Shown: piece after piece, positions 49,654-62,339 of the stretch
Layout of the letters: the number at the start of each line of letters is the position of its first letter
How positions within the stretch are numbered: position 1 is the stretch's first letter
Assembly: GCA_038373865.1 (NCBI GenBank)
Contig: JAXGGA010003953.1
Location: 1-64,000 of the forward strand
From: Uloborus plumipes
Taxonomy: Eukaryota > Arthropoda > Arachnida > Araneae > Uloboridae
DNA: 64,000 nt
Direction: 5' to 3'
Program-made: the position numbers and the translations under genes
The notes under the pieces: model-generated
What the model saw: only the letters and a program-made list of their open reading frames with translations
Databases searched by the model: none
What the model was told of the DNA's origin: nothing

Positions 49654-50907
49654 ATCAGATCGGTAACGTGTCCCCAGTAGCAAAGCTTAGCATACAAACA
49701 GGTCATGCGCACTTTCTAACTTCCCAAAAAAACGCACTTGCGCAAAAAACGATTCTATTTTTACCCCTTTGTTAATATTTTACTTCATTTTTGTTTTAAT
49801 CGATTTCTGATTTTCTAGCCGATTCAAAATAAGCGTGTCCCTCAGTTCCGCGTCAGAGCGGTAACAATAACTCCCGATCTATATTTAGGCTTCCAAAATC
49901 ATTTCCTGCACCGATACCACGTGATACTGAGCACCTGGTGTGATGTTTTATCGCATCGTAATTAAAAATTTGCATTTCTGCATCTAAAATTGTAGGTAAG
50001 ACTTTTTAAAGTGATTTGATAAAATGTGTGTCATTTAAGTCAACAGATCGGTAACACGCTCTAAAATGCGCAGTTTTTTTTTTATTTTAAAAATTATTTT
50101 ATCTATAAGTATAGTCCTTCATTACAAGTGAAAAAACCACGTGTTTGATTTTGGTTTAGTGCGATCGACTCGGAAATAAAAAATAATCTCAGTCGATTTG
50201 TCAGATCGGTAACAGTCAGAGCGGTAACATTGAAAAACAGCGAATATGTTACCAACTAACTCCCACGTTTCAGCATTATTAAAAAGCAAAAAACATAGGT
50301 TTTAGCCATTCATATTGAATATTTTTGTTCTTAAAAAATGAAAAGCAATGAGTTTTAGTACAATTGCTTCATTTGTGGTTTGTATAACCTGACAATAGAA
50401 GTAACAGAAGTAAGTAAAATAAGAAAATTGACACTGCCGAAATTAAGTTAATTGATTATTTATTTTTTTTTTGGTGCTACTATTCCTCATAACTTTGCTA
50501 AATAACTGGATAATAACTAGCATGCTAAATTTGAATTTCTGTTCAAGAAATTAAATTTCCTGCAACTAATTAACGAAAAGCAAGCAGCAGAGTTGTGTGT
50601 TGAAAAAGTTGAAGTTGTGTGTTATTTCAAAACAAAACAAACGTTTTATTAGCTTGGATTTGGTAACATCATAATTTATTTTATCTAAAAACCTTATCGC
50701 TCATTTTTAGTTCCAAGAAATGCTTTTTTATAATAAAATTTGATTTTTTAGCTAATATATATATTTTAATATATTTATCTTAATTCTATGTTAAAAAGGC
50801 AAGGAAAAGATATCATTTTTAGAGATGTTAATGAAGACTGAAAGCATTAACTCATATGTGTAACTCATATTAACATCAGATCTGTAACACTCATCAGATC
50901 TGTAACG
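49654..50907. repeat. Array of spaced CAGATCGGTAAC motifs
   Basis: Direct copies of TCAGATCGGTAAC, or the variants TCAGAGCGGTAAC and TCAGATCTGTAAC, at about 49656, 49852, 50044, 50201, 50215, 50876 and 50893, all in the same orientation, with a weaker TTGGTAACATCA at about 50659. Spacing is irregular (14 to over 400 bp). Probably the body of an element whose ends I cannot locate. Confidence 0.6.
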
Positions 50908-51089
50908 GCTTAAAAGTGAGTAACCTAAGGACGGGGCTAAAGGACTTCCTTGACCTCCGCCCGTCTATTTTCTTGCATTTAGACCCAATTTAGACTTAAA
51001 ATCCAATATTAATTTTTTTCTGCAAAAAAATTTTTCAATCAGGAAACTCCAACTTCAAAATAACACTTTTCAAAATATTGGCTCAGGTA

Positions 51090-52526
51090 CAGTCATAGAA
51101 AAAAAAAACGAAACACTCTGAATTATTCGGCTGCTATACTTGCCAAGAACAAAAGAAAGGTGTCTTCTGACATGGATTAAAGTCTTCTTTAAAACTATGT
51201 GAGTAAAATTTTGATAAGGGGCTATATACAAAGTGAAATGAACTCAAAGTCTGAATTTTCAAATGGGAACCCCTACATTTGGTTACATAATTAAGTGCGG
51301 AGGGCCAAAAGTACGCTGGGTACCAAGCGGCATCACTTTAGGACCAGTAGAACAAAAGTTATGACCGACCAAAGATTTAGGGACCACCACCACATTTAAA
51401 AGGCTACTTTCAAGGTCGAAATTTACAAAGAGTAAACAAATCATATTTTTTCGATTAAATTACCTAAAGCTACTCGCAATAATACGTTTGCTTTTCGTAA
51501 TTAATTAAAAATTCTCGGGTTTTGTTAAAGTTATAATATTTTTTTGAAATTTGGAAGAGAAAACCCTACTGTGTAGAGTTCAAGAGAAAAACGCAACATT
51601 CTATCTTTTTAATTAAACAAAGATGGATGCATATTTTTAGCTACGCACTAACCGTTGCAGCACACACCTTTTGGAGAGGGTTACAACTTAAAAGTAACCT
51701 CTTGTATTTATATAAACTACTGTATTAAGATTGGCAAAAATGTTAAAACAGTGGCTCAGAATTTAAAAAAACGTCTAATCTTTACAAATTATTCCAAATA
51801 ACCTTCCGAGACACCACAGTTTTCCATGAAAATCAAGTGTCCACGTAAAAAGTTTTCTGAATTGCTACATGTTGCATGAATGCAGACTTCTGACTAATGG
51901 ACAAAAAATATGATTGTCTACCAATTTTAAAATATACTCAGCAGTTTTATTAGCGTTTAGCTTTCAACATATAATAACTGTTGAAAACTAAATACTATAT
52001 AAAAACGCTGAGCATGTTCTGCAACTGGTGGATAAGCATATTCCTCTTACTTTGCATAGAAATTCCCTGCTATTGTTTCAGTTTGCACAGTTGTATATGG
52101 TCCCTAAAAATGGTTCTTTTAGCATATCTTAAAAACTACTGGATATTTTGAGCTCCCAATTTGGATTCATCTTTGAAACCCCTTCTAGATTGTTTCTCCA
52201 TCAAAATATTATATGGTTCCAGATCATCATTTTTTCAAATATTAATTTCAAAATTCATAAAAAATTCAAAATTTTATCTGAGAAAGTCAATGACGTTTTT
52301 ATTGTTGGGTTGGTTTATACTTTGATATAAAAAAACAAACTTTGCCGTACCTATCGTGGTTTAGGTATTATATACCCAAGTATCAAAAATATTTTTAACA
52401 TTACGGGACGGTTTTTTCTCAGTTCAATTGTGAAGCAACGGCTGGAGCAAATTTAAAACGATTTGGTATACAAAGTTAAGAGCGAGTGTAATAAGAGCAA
52501 GTGTTTCGTTTTCTTTTTCTATGACT
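51090..52526 (-). mobile_element. 1.6-kb TA-flanked element, copy E (internally deleted)
   Basis: Ends CAGTCATAG/CTATGACTG with TA at 51088-51089 and 52527-52528. About 180 bp are missing near 52480, where the right subterminal region joins GAGCGAGTGT directly. It directly abuts the foldback 52529-55944, sharing its TA. Confidence 0.85.
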
Positions 52527-53445
52527 GTACAGTAGGGTGGTCACAAAAAATCAATTTTCGAATTTCTTTTGCGCACCCCCCTAAAATGTGCCAATGGGCT
52601 AGAAAATGAGATTTGCAAAGTTTTAGCTTAATCGGATTATATTAACACGTGCCGCAAAGAGGGTAAAGTTAAGAAAAACAGCGTTTTTTAGCCAAAAATT
52701 GTAGTTTTTACTCTGAAAAACTAAAACTACTGATCCTAGAAGCTTTATTTTGGTCTCATTTTGTAGGAAATTTTATTTTCTTTAAGTCTAATCTTATTTA
52801 AAGTTTCGAAAAAAATGATTAAATTTTTTTCAGAATTTTCACAAGTCAGGCTGCAACGTAAATCCTCGAAACTGCAAGTAACATGGGGAAATTTTTTTTT
52901 CAACTAATCTTTTGAGGCACCCCCCTAAAATGTGCCAATAGACTAGAAAATGAGATTTGAAAAGTTTTAGCTTAATCGGATAATACTAACACGTGCCTCA
53001 AAGTGGGTAAAGTTACGAAAAACAGCGATTTTTAGCCAAAAATCGTAGTTTTTCCTCTGTAAAACCAAAACTATTCATCTTAGAAACTTTATTTTGGTCT
53101 CATTTTGTAAGAAAATTTCATTCTCATGAAGTGCTATCCTATTCATTATTGCTATCCTATTCATTATTGCTATCATGTCCAAAGTATTTATTTGGCATTT
53201 TTCAGGTTAAATCGTAGAGTATATCAAAAATAAGAAATTTTCATGCAAAAACTTAAAAGCATTACAATATTCAATTACATTTAATTGCTTATTGTTGGAT
53301 TTACTTTGTCAATTAAAAAAGGGGTATTTTCGCGCTACTTTAGAAATAAATGAAACAAATTTCTGTGTTAAAATAGAGGAATTAAAGGGTTAAGACGGAA
53401 AGCAAAGAGTTAAAATGACAACAAAAGCTTTAATGCACCTTTATA

Positions 53446-54663
53446 CACTGAAGTGACAAAAGTCATGGGATAGCAATATGCAAATTTTCAGATGGCAGTA
53501 GCATCGCATAGAACAGGTATAAATGCGCAGTGCTTTTACAGAGCTTTCATTTCTGTTCAAGTTATTCATGTGAAGAGGTTTTAACGTGATGATGACCGCA
53601 CGACGTGAATTAACAGACTTTGAACGCGGGATGTTAGTTGGAGCTAGACGCATGGGTCATGCCATTTCGGAAATCGTTAGAGAATTCAACATTCCCAGAT
53701 CCACTGTGTCAAGAGTGTGCCGAGAGTATGAAATTTCAGGCATAACATCCCATCATGGACAGCGCAGTGGTCGACCGCCTGCACTTAAAGATCGAGACCG
53801 GCGACGTCTGCAAAGAGTCGTAAATTCTAACAGACAAGCAACACTGCGTCAAATCACCGTAGAAATCAATGTGGGACGTACAATGGACGTGTCTGCTAGA
53901 ACTGTGCGGAGAAATTTGGATTTCTTGGGCTATTCCAGCAGAAGACCGACTCGAGTGCCTTTACTGACAGAACGACATCGCTTGCAGCGACTCTCGTGGG
54001 CACGTGAGCATATCGGTTGGTCCCTAGATGAATGGAAAACCGTGGCCTGGTCCGATGAGTCACGATTTCAGCTGGTAAGAGCCGATGGTAGGGTTCGAGT
54101 GTGGCGCAGACCCCACGAAGCCATGGACCCAAACTGTCAGCAAGGCACTGTTCAAGCTGGTGGTGGCTCCGTAATGGTGTGGGCTGTTTTTTCATGGCAT
54201 GGACTTGGTCCTCTAGTGCGACTGGACCGAACATTGACTGGAAATGCTTATGTGCAGCTACTTGGAAATCACTTGCAGCCATTCATGGACTTCATGTACC
54301 CAAACAACGATGGGATTTTTATGGATGACAATGCGCCATGTCACCGGGCCAGTACTGTTCGCAATTGGTTTGAAGAAAATTCTGGACAATTCCAACGAAT
54401 GATTTGGCCACCTAGATCGCCCGACATGAATCCCATTGAGCATTTATGGGACACCATCGAGAGGTCTGTTCGTGCCCAAAATCCTGCCCCATCAACGCTT
54501 TCACAATTATGGACGTCTATCGAGACAGCATGGCTCAATATTCCTGCAGAAGACTTCCAACGACTTGTTGAGTCCATGCCATGTCGAGTTGTTGCACTTC
54601 GCCGGGCAAAAGGAGGACCGACACGATATTAAGAGGTATCCCATGACTTTTGTCACTTCAGTG
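53446..54663 (+). mobile_element. Tc1-like DD36E transposon, apparently intact
   Basis: 1,218 bp. The two ends are identical over 27 bp, beginning CACTGAAGTGACAAAAGTCA, and flanked by TA (53444-53445, 54664-54665). The right foldback arm has the uninterrupted site (TATAAGTATAAAGGTGC, TA at 55020-55021). Complete transposase inside. Intact ends and ORF suggest a recent insertion. Confidence 0.95.
53589..54632 (+). CDS. Tc1/mariner transposase, DD36E type
   Basis: The 5'-most frame opening is a GTG at 53586; I choose the ATG at 53589 (or 53592). 347 aa, the normal length for Tc1-type transposases. Residues about 5-55 form a first HTH (DFERGMLVGARRMG, IVREFNIPRSTVSRV). SGRPPALKDRDRRRL (about 60-75) carries the GRP motif before a second HTH (about 76-115). 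The catalytic domain has the first Asp in WSDESRF (about 155), the second in MDDNAPCHRA (about 246) and Glu in SPDMNPIEHLW (about 283), with 36 residues between the last two. This spacing matches the DD36E (Incomer) group rather than DD34E. A nuclear enzyme that excises and inserts the element at TA. No lesion seen, so it may be active. Confidence 0.95.
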   Translation: MMTARRELTDFERGMLVGARRMGHAISEIVREFNIPRSTVSRVCREYEISGITSHHGQRSGRPPALKDRDRRRLQRVVNSNRQATLRQITVEINVGRTMDVSARTVRRNLDFLGYSSRRPTRVPLLTERHRLQRLSWAREHIGWSLDEWKTVAWSDESRFQLVRADGRVRVWRRPHEAMDPNCQQGTVQAGGGSVMVWAVFSWHGLGPLVRLDRTLTGNAYVQLLGNHLQPFMDFMYPNNDGIFMDDNAPCHRASTVRNWFEENSGQFQRMIWPPRSPDMNPIEHLWDTIERSVRAQNPAPSTLSQLWTSIETAWLNIPAEDFQRLVESMPCRVVALRRAKGGPTRY

Positions 54664-55946
54664 TACTTATACTGTTAAATTATATAACATCATTTCACTA
54701 CTCTTTACATACAAATTAAGTTGCTGATGGCTTGAATGGGATACCTTTTGATAAATGAGAAACTGTGCCTGCAATAAGACAGTAAATAGTTTAATGATGT
54801 TCCATGACACAGCTGAAAGAGGTGTAAAATTAATTCCAGGCTTCAGTTCCTCTTTGACGAAAGACAAAGAGCAACGGTAGCTTTTATTACAAGTTAATGC
54901 TGTATGCTAAATGCAAGCACAGTGTCCTCATTTATCAAAAGGTATCCCATTCAAGCCATCAGCAACTTAATTTGTATGTAAAGAGTAGTAAAATGATGTT
55001 AATAATTTAACAGTATAAGTATAAAGGTGCGTTAAAGCTTTTATTGTCATTTTAACTCTTTGCTTTCCGTCTTAACCACTTAATTCCTCTATTTTAACAG
55101 AAATTTGTTTAATTTATTTCTAAAGTACCGCGAAAATACCCCTTTTTTAATTGACAAAATAAATCCAACAATAAGCAAATAAATGTATTGAATATTGTAA
55201 TGCTTTTAGGTTTTTGCATGAAAATTTCTTATTTTGGATATACTTATTAATTAATTAATTATCAGGATTTAACCTGAAAAAAGCCAAATAAATACTTTGG
55301 ACATGATAGCAAAAATAAATGGGATAGCCCTTAACGAGAATAAAATTTCCTACAAAATGAGACCAAAATCAAGTTTCTAAGATGAGTAGTTATAGTTTTA
55401 CAGAGGAAAAACTACGCTTTTTGGCTAAAAATTCACTGTTTTTCGTAACTTTACCCACTTTGAGGCACGTGTTAATATTATTCGATTAAGCTAAAACTTT
55501 TCAAATCTCATTTTCTAGTCTATTGGCACATTTTAGGGGGGTGCCTCAAAAGATTAGTTGAAAAAAAAATTTCCCCATGTTACTTGCAGTTTCGAGGAAT
55601 TGCGTTGCAGCCTGACTTGTGAAAATTCTGAAAAATATTTAATCATTTTTTTCGAAACTTTAAATCAGATTAGACTTAAAGAAAATAAAATTTCCTACAA
55701 AATGAGACTAAAATAAAGCTTCTAGGATCAGTAGTTTTGGTTTTACAAGGTAAAAACTACAATTTTTGGCTAAAAAACGCTGTTTTTCTTAACTTTACCC
55801 TCTTTGCGGCACGTGTTAATATTATCCGATTAAGCTAAAACTTTGCAAATCTCATTTTCTAGCCCATTGGCACATTTTAGGGGGGTGCCGCAAAAGATTA
55901 GTTGAAAAAATTTTTTTCCCATGTTACTTGTGACCACCCTACTGTA

Positions 55947-57564
55947 CAGTCATAGAAGAAAAAAAACGAAACACTCGCTCGCTTTCGAAGACTATTAACA
56001 CTAGAGACACGTGTAATGTGTTATTTTTTCAGGAATAATGTGCTCTATACATTTCTAATGGTAAATTGTTGTTAAGGGGTCGTCTTCATATAAAAATCGG
56101 CATCAACTTCAAAATTTTCTATGAAAACCCTCCTTTTTTTACCGCATATTTGTGATCAGCAACATCATTCAACTTTGTATACCAAATTGTTTTAAATTTG
56201 CTTCAGCCGTTGCTTCACAATTGAACTGAGAAAAAACCGTCCCGTAATGTTAAAAATATTTTTGATACTTGGGTATATAATACCTAAACCACGATAGGTA
56301 CGGCAAAGTTTGTTTTTTATATCAAAGTATGAACCAACCCAACAATAAAAACGTCATTGACTTCCTCTCGGGTAAAATTTTGATTTTTTTTATGAATTAT
56401 GAAATTAATATTTGAAAAAATGATGATCTGGAACCATATAATATTTTGATGGAGAAACAATCTAGAAGGGGTTTCAAAGATGAATCCAAATTGGGAGCTC
56501 AAAATATCCAGTAGTTTTAGAGATATGCTAAAAGAACCATTTTTAGGGACCATATACAACTATGCTAACCGAAACAATAGAAGGAAGTTTCTATGCAGTG
56601 AAAGAGGAATATACTAGACCACCAGTTACAGAACATGCTCAGCGTTTTTATATAGTATTTAGTTTTCAACAGTTATAATATGTTGAAAGCGAAACGGTTA
56701 ATAAAACTGCTGAGTACATTTTAAAACTGGTAGACAATCCAATTTTTTGTCCATTAGTGAGAAGTCTGCATTCTTACAAGATGTAGCAATTCAGAAAACT
56801 TTTTGCATGAAACTTGATTTAAATGGAAAACTGTGGTATCTCGGAAGGTTATTTGGAATAATTTGTGACGATTAGACTTTTTTTTTAATTCTGAGCCACG
56901 GTTTTAACATTTTTGCCAATCCTAATACAGTAGTTTATATAAATACAAGAGGTCACTTTTAAGTTGTTACCTCTCTCCAGAAGGTGTGTGCTGCATGGGT
57001 TAGTGCGCAGCTAAAAGTATGCATCTATCTTTGTTGAATCAAAAAGATAGAATGTTGCGTTTTTCCCTTGAACTCTACACAGTAGGGTTTTCTCTTCCAA
57101 ATTTCAAAAAATGTTATAACTTTAACAAAATCCGAGAATTTTTAATTAATTACGAAAAGCAAACGTATTATTGCGAGTAGCTTTAGGTAGTTTAATCGAA
57201 AAAATATGATTTGTCTACTCTTTGTAAATGTCAACCTTGAAAGTAACATTTTAAATGTGGTGGTGGTCCCTAAATCTTTGGTCGGTCATAACTTTTGTAC
57301 TACTGGTCCTAAAGTGATGCCGCTTGGTACCCAGCTTACTTTTGGCCCTCCGCGCTTAATTATGTAACCAAATGTAGGGGTTCCCATTTGAAAATTCAGA
57401 CTTTGAGTTCATTTCACTTTGTATATAGCCCCTTATCGAAATTTTTACTTACATAGTTTTAAAGAAGACTCTAATCCATGTCAGAAGACACCTTTCTATT
57501 GTTCTTGGCAAGTATAGCAGTCGAATAATTCAGAGTGTTTCTTTTTTTTTTTTTTCTATGACAG
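55947..57564 (+). mobile_element. 1.6-kb TA-flanked element, copy F
   Basis: Inverted relative to copy E. TA at 55945-55946 (shared with the foldback) and 57565-57566. Full length at 1,618 bp, with one change in the right end (CTATGACAG). Forms the right outer arm of the 51088-57566 palindrome. Confidence 0.88.
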
Positions 57565-57566
57565 TA

Positions 57567-58749
57567 CGAGGAACACTAGAATGAGTGAGCGAGTTTCTTA
57601 CTCCACTTTACTTATGTGTGTTTTTTAAACTTTACTTTTCTTTTATGAATTGCCGCATCATATTGTTTTCACCTTATTTGTCAACTATTCAAAGTCGAAA
57701 AGAAGCTTGCAAATAATTAATGAGCATAATGTTAATATCAAAAGTCCTTAAACTAGAATTGCTTTCCTTTAGTGACTCTGTTAAAATTGTATTAATATTT
57801 TTAAATCGTTCTCGTCTTCCGTTTCTTTTCACGAATAGGAAGTAAAGTAATATTTTTTAGATTCACCGACGTGTCTTGAGAATGAGAAGAGTAATTACGC
57901 TAGCTCCAGTTTTATTCTACTTTTTTTGCTCAAACGACAGCAATCAAAAGCAATCATGCAGAGCGTGACAGAAAAAAGGAACCTTTTTATGTCCACTAAG
58001 TTCCATAATTTTTCAAGGCTATTTCTAGTATTCTAAAGCAGAAACGACACGATATTTTGTTCGGAATACAAAGATAGTGCAGCAAAGTAAGGCAACTACG
58101 ATTTTGGGAAATAAGAAGGAATGACTTTACGACTTACGCACCCTCCTCTACCCCTTTTACCCCTCCAGTAATGCTACAGATATTGCACTTTTTTAGGAAA
58201 TAAAAGACTTCTACCGATTTTTCTCCGTACAGATTGAAATTTCTAAGAACTTAAACTGCGATTGTTTTAAAATTATTAACTTTTTCTATTTTTCAAAATG
58301 ATATTCCTCAAAAAAAAATCATGTCATTGGTTTATCAGCTGCATAAAACAGTTAAACTAGTTAATAGTATTTTTAAAAAAAAAACGTAATGTTAAGGAAA
58401 TGGATATGATTATTATTTATCTTGACTACTGTGAAGTACAGTTCACTAGAGATTCTAGATGCATATAAATACATAAATAACAACTAGAAAAGTTGCACGT
58501 TCTTGTAAAATAGAAGACTGTGGTAATAAGTATATACTTCGTATAATTAAATTACAATAGAGAATACATTGTGGTTATAAATATTTCACGTTTGAAAGGG
58601 GTTTTTTTTCGATTGAAAGTTAATTAATTATTTTCTGAACACATTTTCATTTATTTCAACAATTTTTTTTTTAAATAAGGATAATAGATATATATATTGT
58701 CCGATGTTTTAAATCAAAGTTTTTGGAAGAGAAAAATTAAACTAATATA
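57567..58749. other. No gene recognised
   Basis: AT-rich with several A/T runs. Nothing coding. Confidence 0.45.
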
Positions 58750-60644
<1,895 letters not shown>

Positions 60645-60742
60645 TGCAAAAACCATGTCTACTTACATATAAATACATTGATTTCCCAAAATCAGGAGGG
60701 GGGGGCAATTGACCTCCCCTGAACCCCGAAACGACGGGCCTG
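60645..60742 (-). mobile_element. Partial hAT-like MITE, inverted relative of 20090-20238
   Basis: Read on the minus strand it starts CAGGCCCGTCGTTT, then has a run of C around TCAATTGCC, and AAATCAATGTATTTA-ATGTAAGTAG as in 20090-20238. The other end is replaced by unrelated sequence and a G-run. Confidence 0.6.
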
Positions 60743-60991
60743 AAATATACTTTGTTTATTTGCATTTGTTTTGATGTTTTCGGATGTTCCCATACTAACA
60801 GTTTCTGGAGAAAATGTTTGGAATTTCGTCTGTTAGCACCAATGTTAAATATTTTAAACGTTAAAGAGTTGAGATAATGACATATACGAATAAACCTGTG
60901 TTTGTGAGGAATGCTCTTGGGGACAGCTTCACTTTTCTTCTTTGCGAGTAGGAATAAAAGGAGGAGGAGTGAGTAGTGGAAATTGAGACAC

Positions 60992-61317
60992 TTAACCCTT
61001 TATGTCCCAAAATAAGTTAATAATGAGTTTATATATATATAATTTGATTTTTTTAGTTGAAAATACATCAAACAACGTATATACAGAGAAAAAAACTTCA
61101 AAATTTCGGGGTTTAAGGCCCCTACGCCTTAGGACCCCTAAGAAAACTGTTTCTGCTCGCAGGTACTATATGTCGTCCTCTTAGCAAAGTACAAGGAGTG
61201 GTACTTATAAGCTGGAACATGATTCGAGCCATTTAGGGTTCATAATACTTATTGAATATAATCGGGACATCTGAGTCCCGTCAGGGGGGGGGGGGGTAAA
61301 CAGACATAAAGGGTTAA
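60992..61317. mobile_element. TTAA-flanked MITE 4 (piggyBac-like)
   Basis: TTAA at 60992-60995 and 61314-61317. The ends CCCTTTATGTC and, inverted, CCCTTTATGTC are identical for 11 bp. A GC-rich interrupted palindrome CGGGAC-ATCTGA-GTCCCG (61263-61280) lies near the right end, next to a G13 run. 326 bp, no ORF of note. Confidence 0.78.
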
Positions 61318-61454
61318 ACAGACATTTGGCATAATCACAACCACGGTTGCGACATAGTTCAGAAAGGGATCGAAAACATCCGCTAGTGGCGAACCACATT
61401 ATTTTGAGTACACAGAATTATTAAGCAAGCGCTCTTTATGTTTAAGGCCTCTAT

Positions 61455-61885
61455 AACAGGGGAGCTAACTTATCCGGCAATTTGGTTCCCAAAGGGGAGG
61501 CGCGGAACCATCGGTATGTGTACTCAAGTCACATTGAAGAACAATGGTAGCTAAACGTCAGATGAGTTGTCTGATTGATGCTTAATTATTTTTGTCTATA
61601 TGAAGGAAACATTTTTGAAACACAGGTTTGAAAAAAGTGCTTTATGAAAATGGGCTTAGTTGCAGCAAATATCTAACACTGTTTTTAAATTTTTAGAAAT
61701 AAGTTGTCTTTCTAGATTTACCTAATGTAGTCTTTTATTCACCTTATTATCAGTTTTCTGCTCCAGAGCTACCATCGACAATGTTAACGTGTTTAGAAAT
61801 ACTTGAAACGATGCTGGAACCAAAGCTGTCTTGGAACCAAAATGTCGGATTGGTCAACCTGTTCTTTTAAAGGAGTTCTACTTAT
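61455..61885 (-). mobile_element. MITE with TTATCCGACATTTTGGTTCC ends, copy 2
   Basis: The left arm (CTTATCCGGCAATTTGGTTCC, about 61468) pairs with the right arm (GGAACCAAAATGTCGGATTG, about 61835). Opposite orientation to 25250-25705. Non-coding. Confidence 0.6.
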
Positions 61886-62093
61886 GTCTCTGGTGAACAT
61901 TTGGTGAGTGCATAAGGCAACTCAAGCATAAAAAAGCAAGAACTAGGTATCTTTAAAGCAAATGTAACCATCGATCCTTAAAATTATTTTTTTTTAAATA
62001 TTGTCCAATGTTTTCTTATTACACTAAAAAACATATATATGTCTTTCAAGGGACAAAGAATCATGCAGTGTAGGGTTAACATATCGCACATCC

Positions 62094-62310
62094 AGAATGA
62101 AAGGGGCACATCTCAAAATAGCTGTTTTGAGAAAAATCGATTTGAAAATTTAAACTTTTTTAAATCCTTGCCCTGACTCTAATAACTATTGAAATTAGAT
62201 AAACTCTCATTGATTGGTTGATTAAAGGTTCTGCTAGGTGACTATGGTCTGCGTTTCCCGGTCAATTTTAAATAAGTCGTTAATTAATGAGAAGTGCCCC
62301 TTTCATTCTC
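62094..62310. mobile_element. Short inverted-repeat MITE with AGAATGAAAGGGGCAC ends
   Basis: Left AGAATGAAAGGGGCACATCT (62095), right inverse GAGAAGTGCCCCTTTCATTCT ending at about 62310. About 217 bp. A second, truncated copy starts at 62320 (AGAATGAAAGGGGCACATCT again, then CAAAATAGCTATT). Confidence 0.65.
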
Positions 62311-62335
62311 CATTTTCGTGGAGAATGAAAGGGGC
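62291..62335. repeat. Perfect 19-bp hairpin at a head-to-head junction
   Basis: GTGCCCCTTTCATTCTCCA, a 6-base loop (TTTTCG), then the exact inverse. It is formed where the right end of the 62094-62310 element meets the left end of a second copy. Confidence 0.88.
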
Positions 62336-62339
62336 ACAT

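Larger units (their letters stand above)
52529..55944. mobile_element. TA-flanked foldback element with CAGTAGGGTGGTCAC ends
   Basis: The left arm 52529-53445 plus 54666-54760 is the inverse of the right arm 54930-55944, about 1 kb each, with a loop of about 170 bp. Terminal CAGTAGGGTGGTCAC is exact at both ends. TA at 52527-52528 and 55945-55946. Each arm contains a direct duplication of about 350 bp (for example 52567-52795 and 52919-53130: CCCCCCTAAAATGTGCCAAT, AAGTTTTAGCTTAATCGG). Without the Tc1-like insertion it is about 2.2 kb and non-coding. Confidence 0.88.

Noticed and set aside
53896..54577. Several ORFs on the minus strand and in other plus frames inside the transposase gene
   Set aside because: Shadows of the 53589-54632 coding frame.
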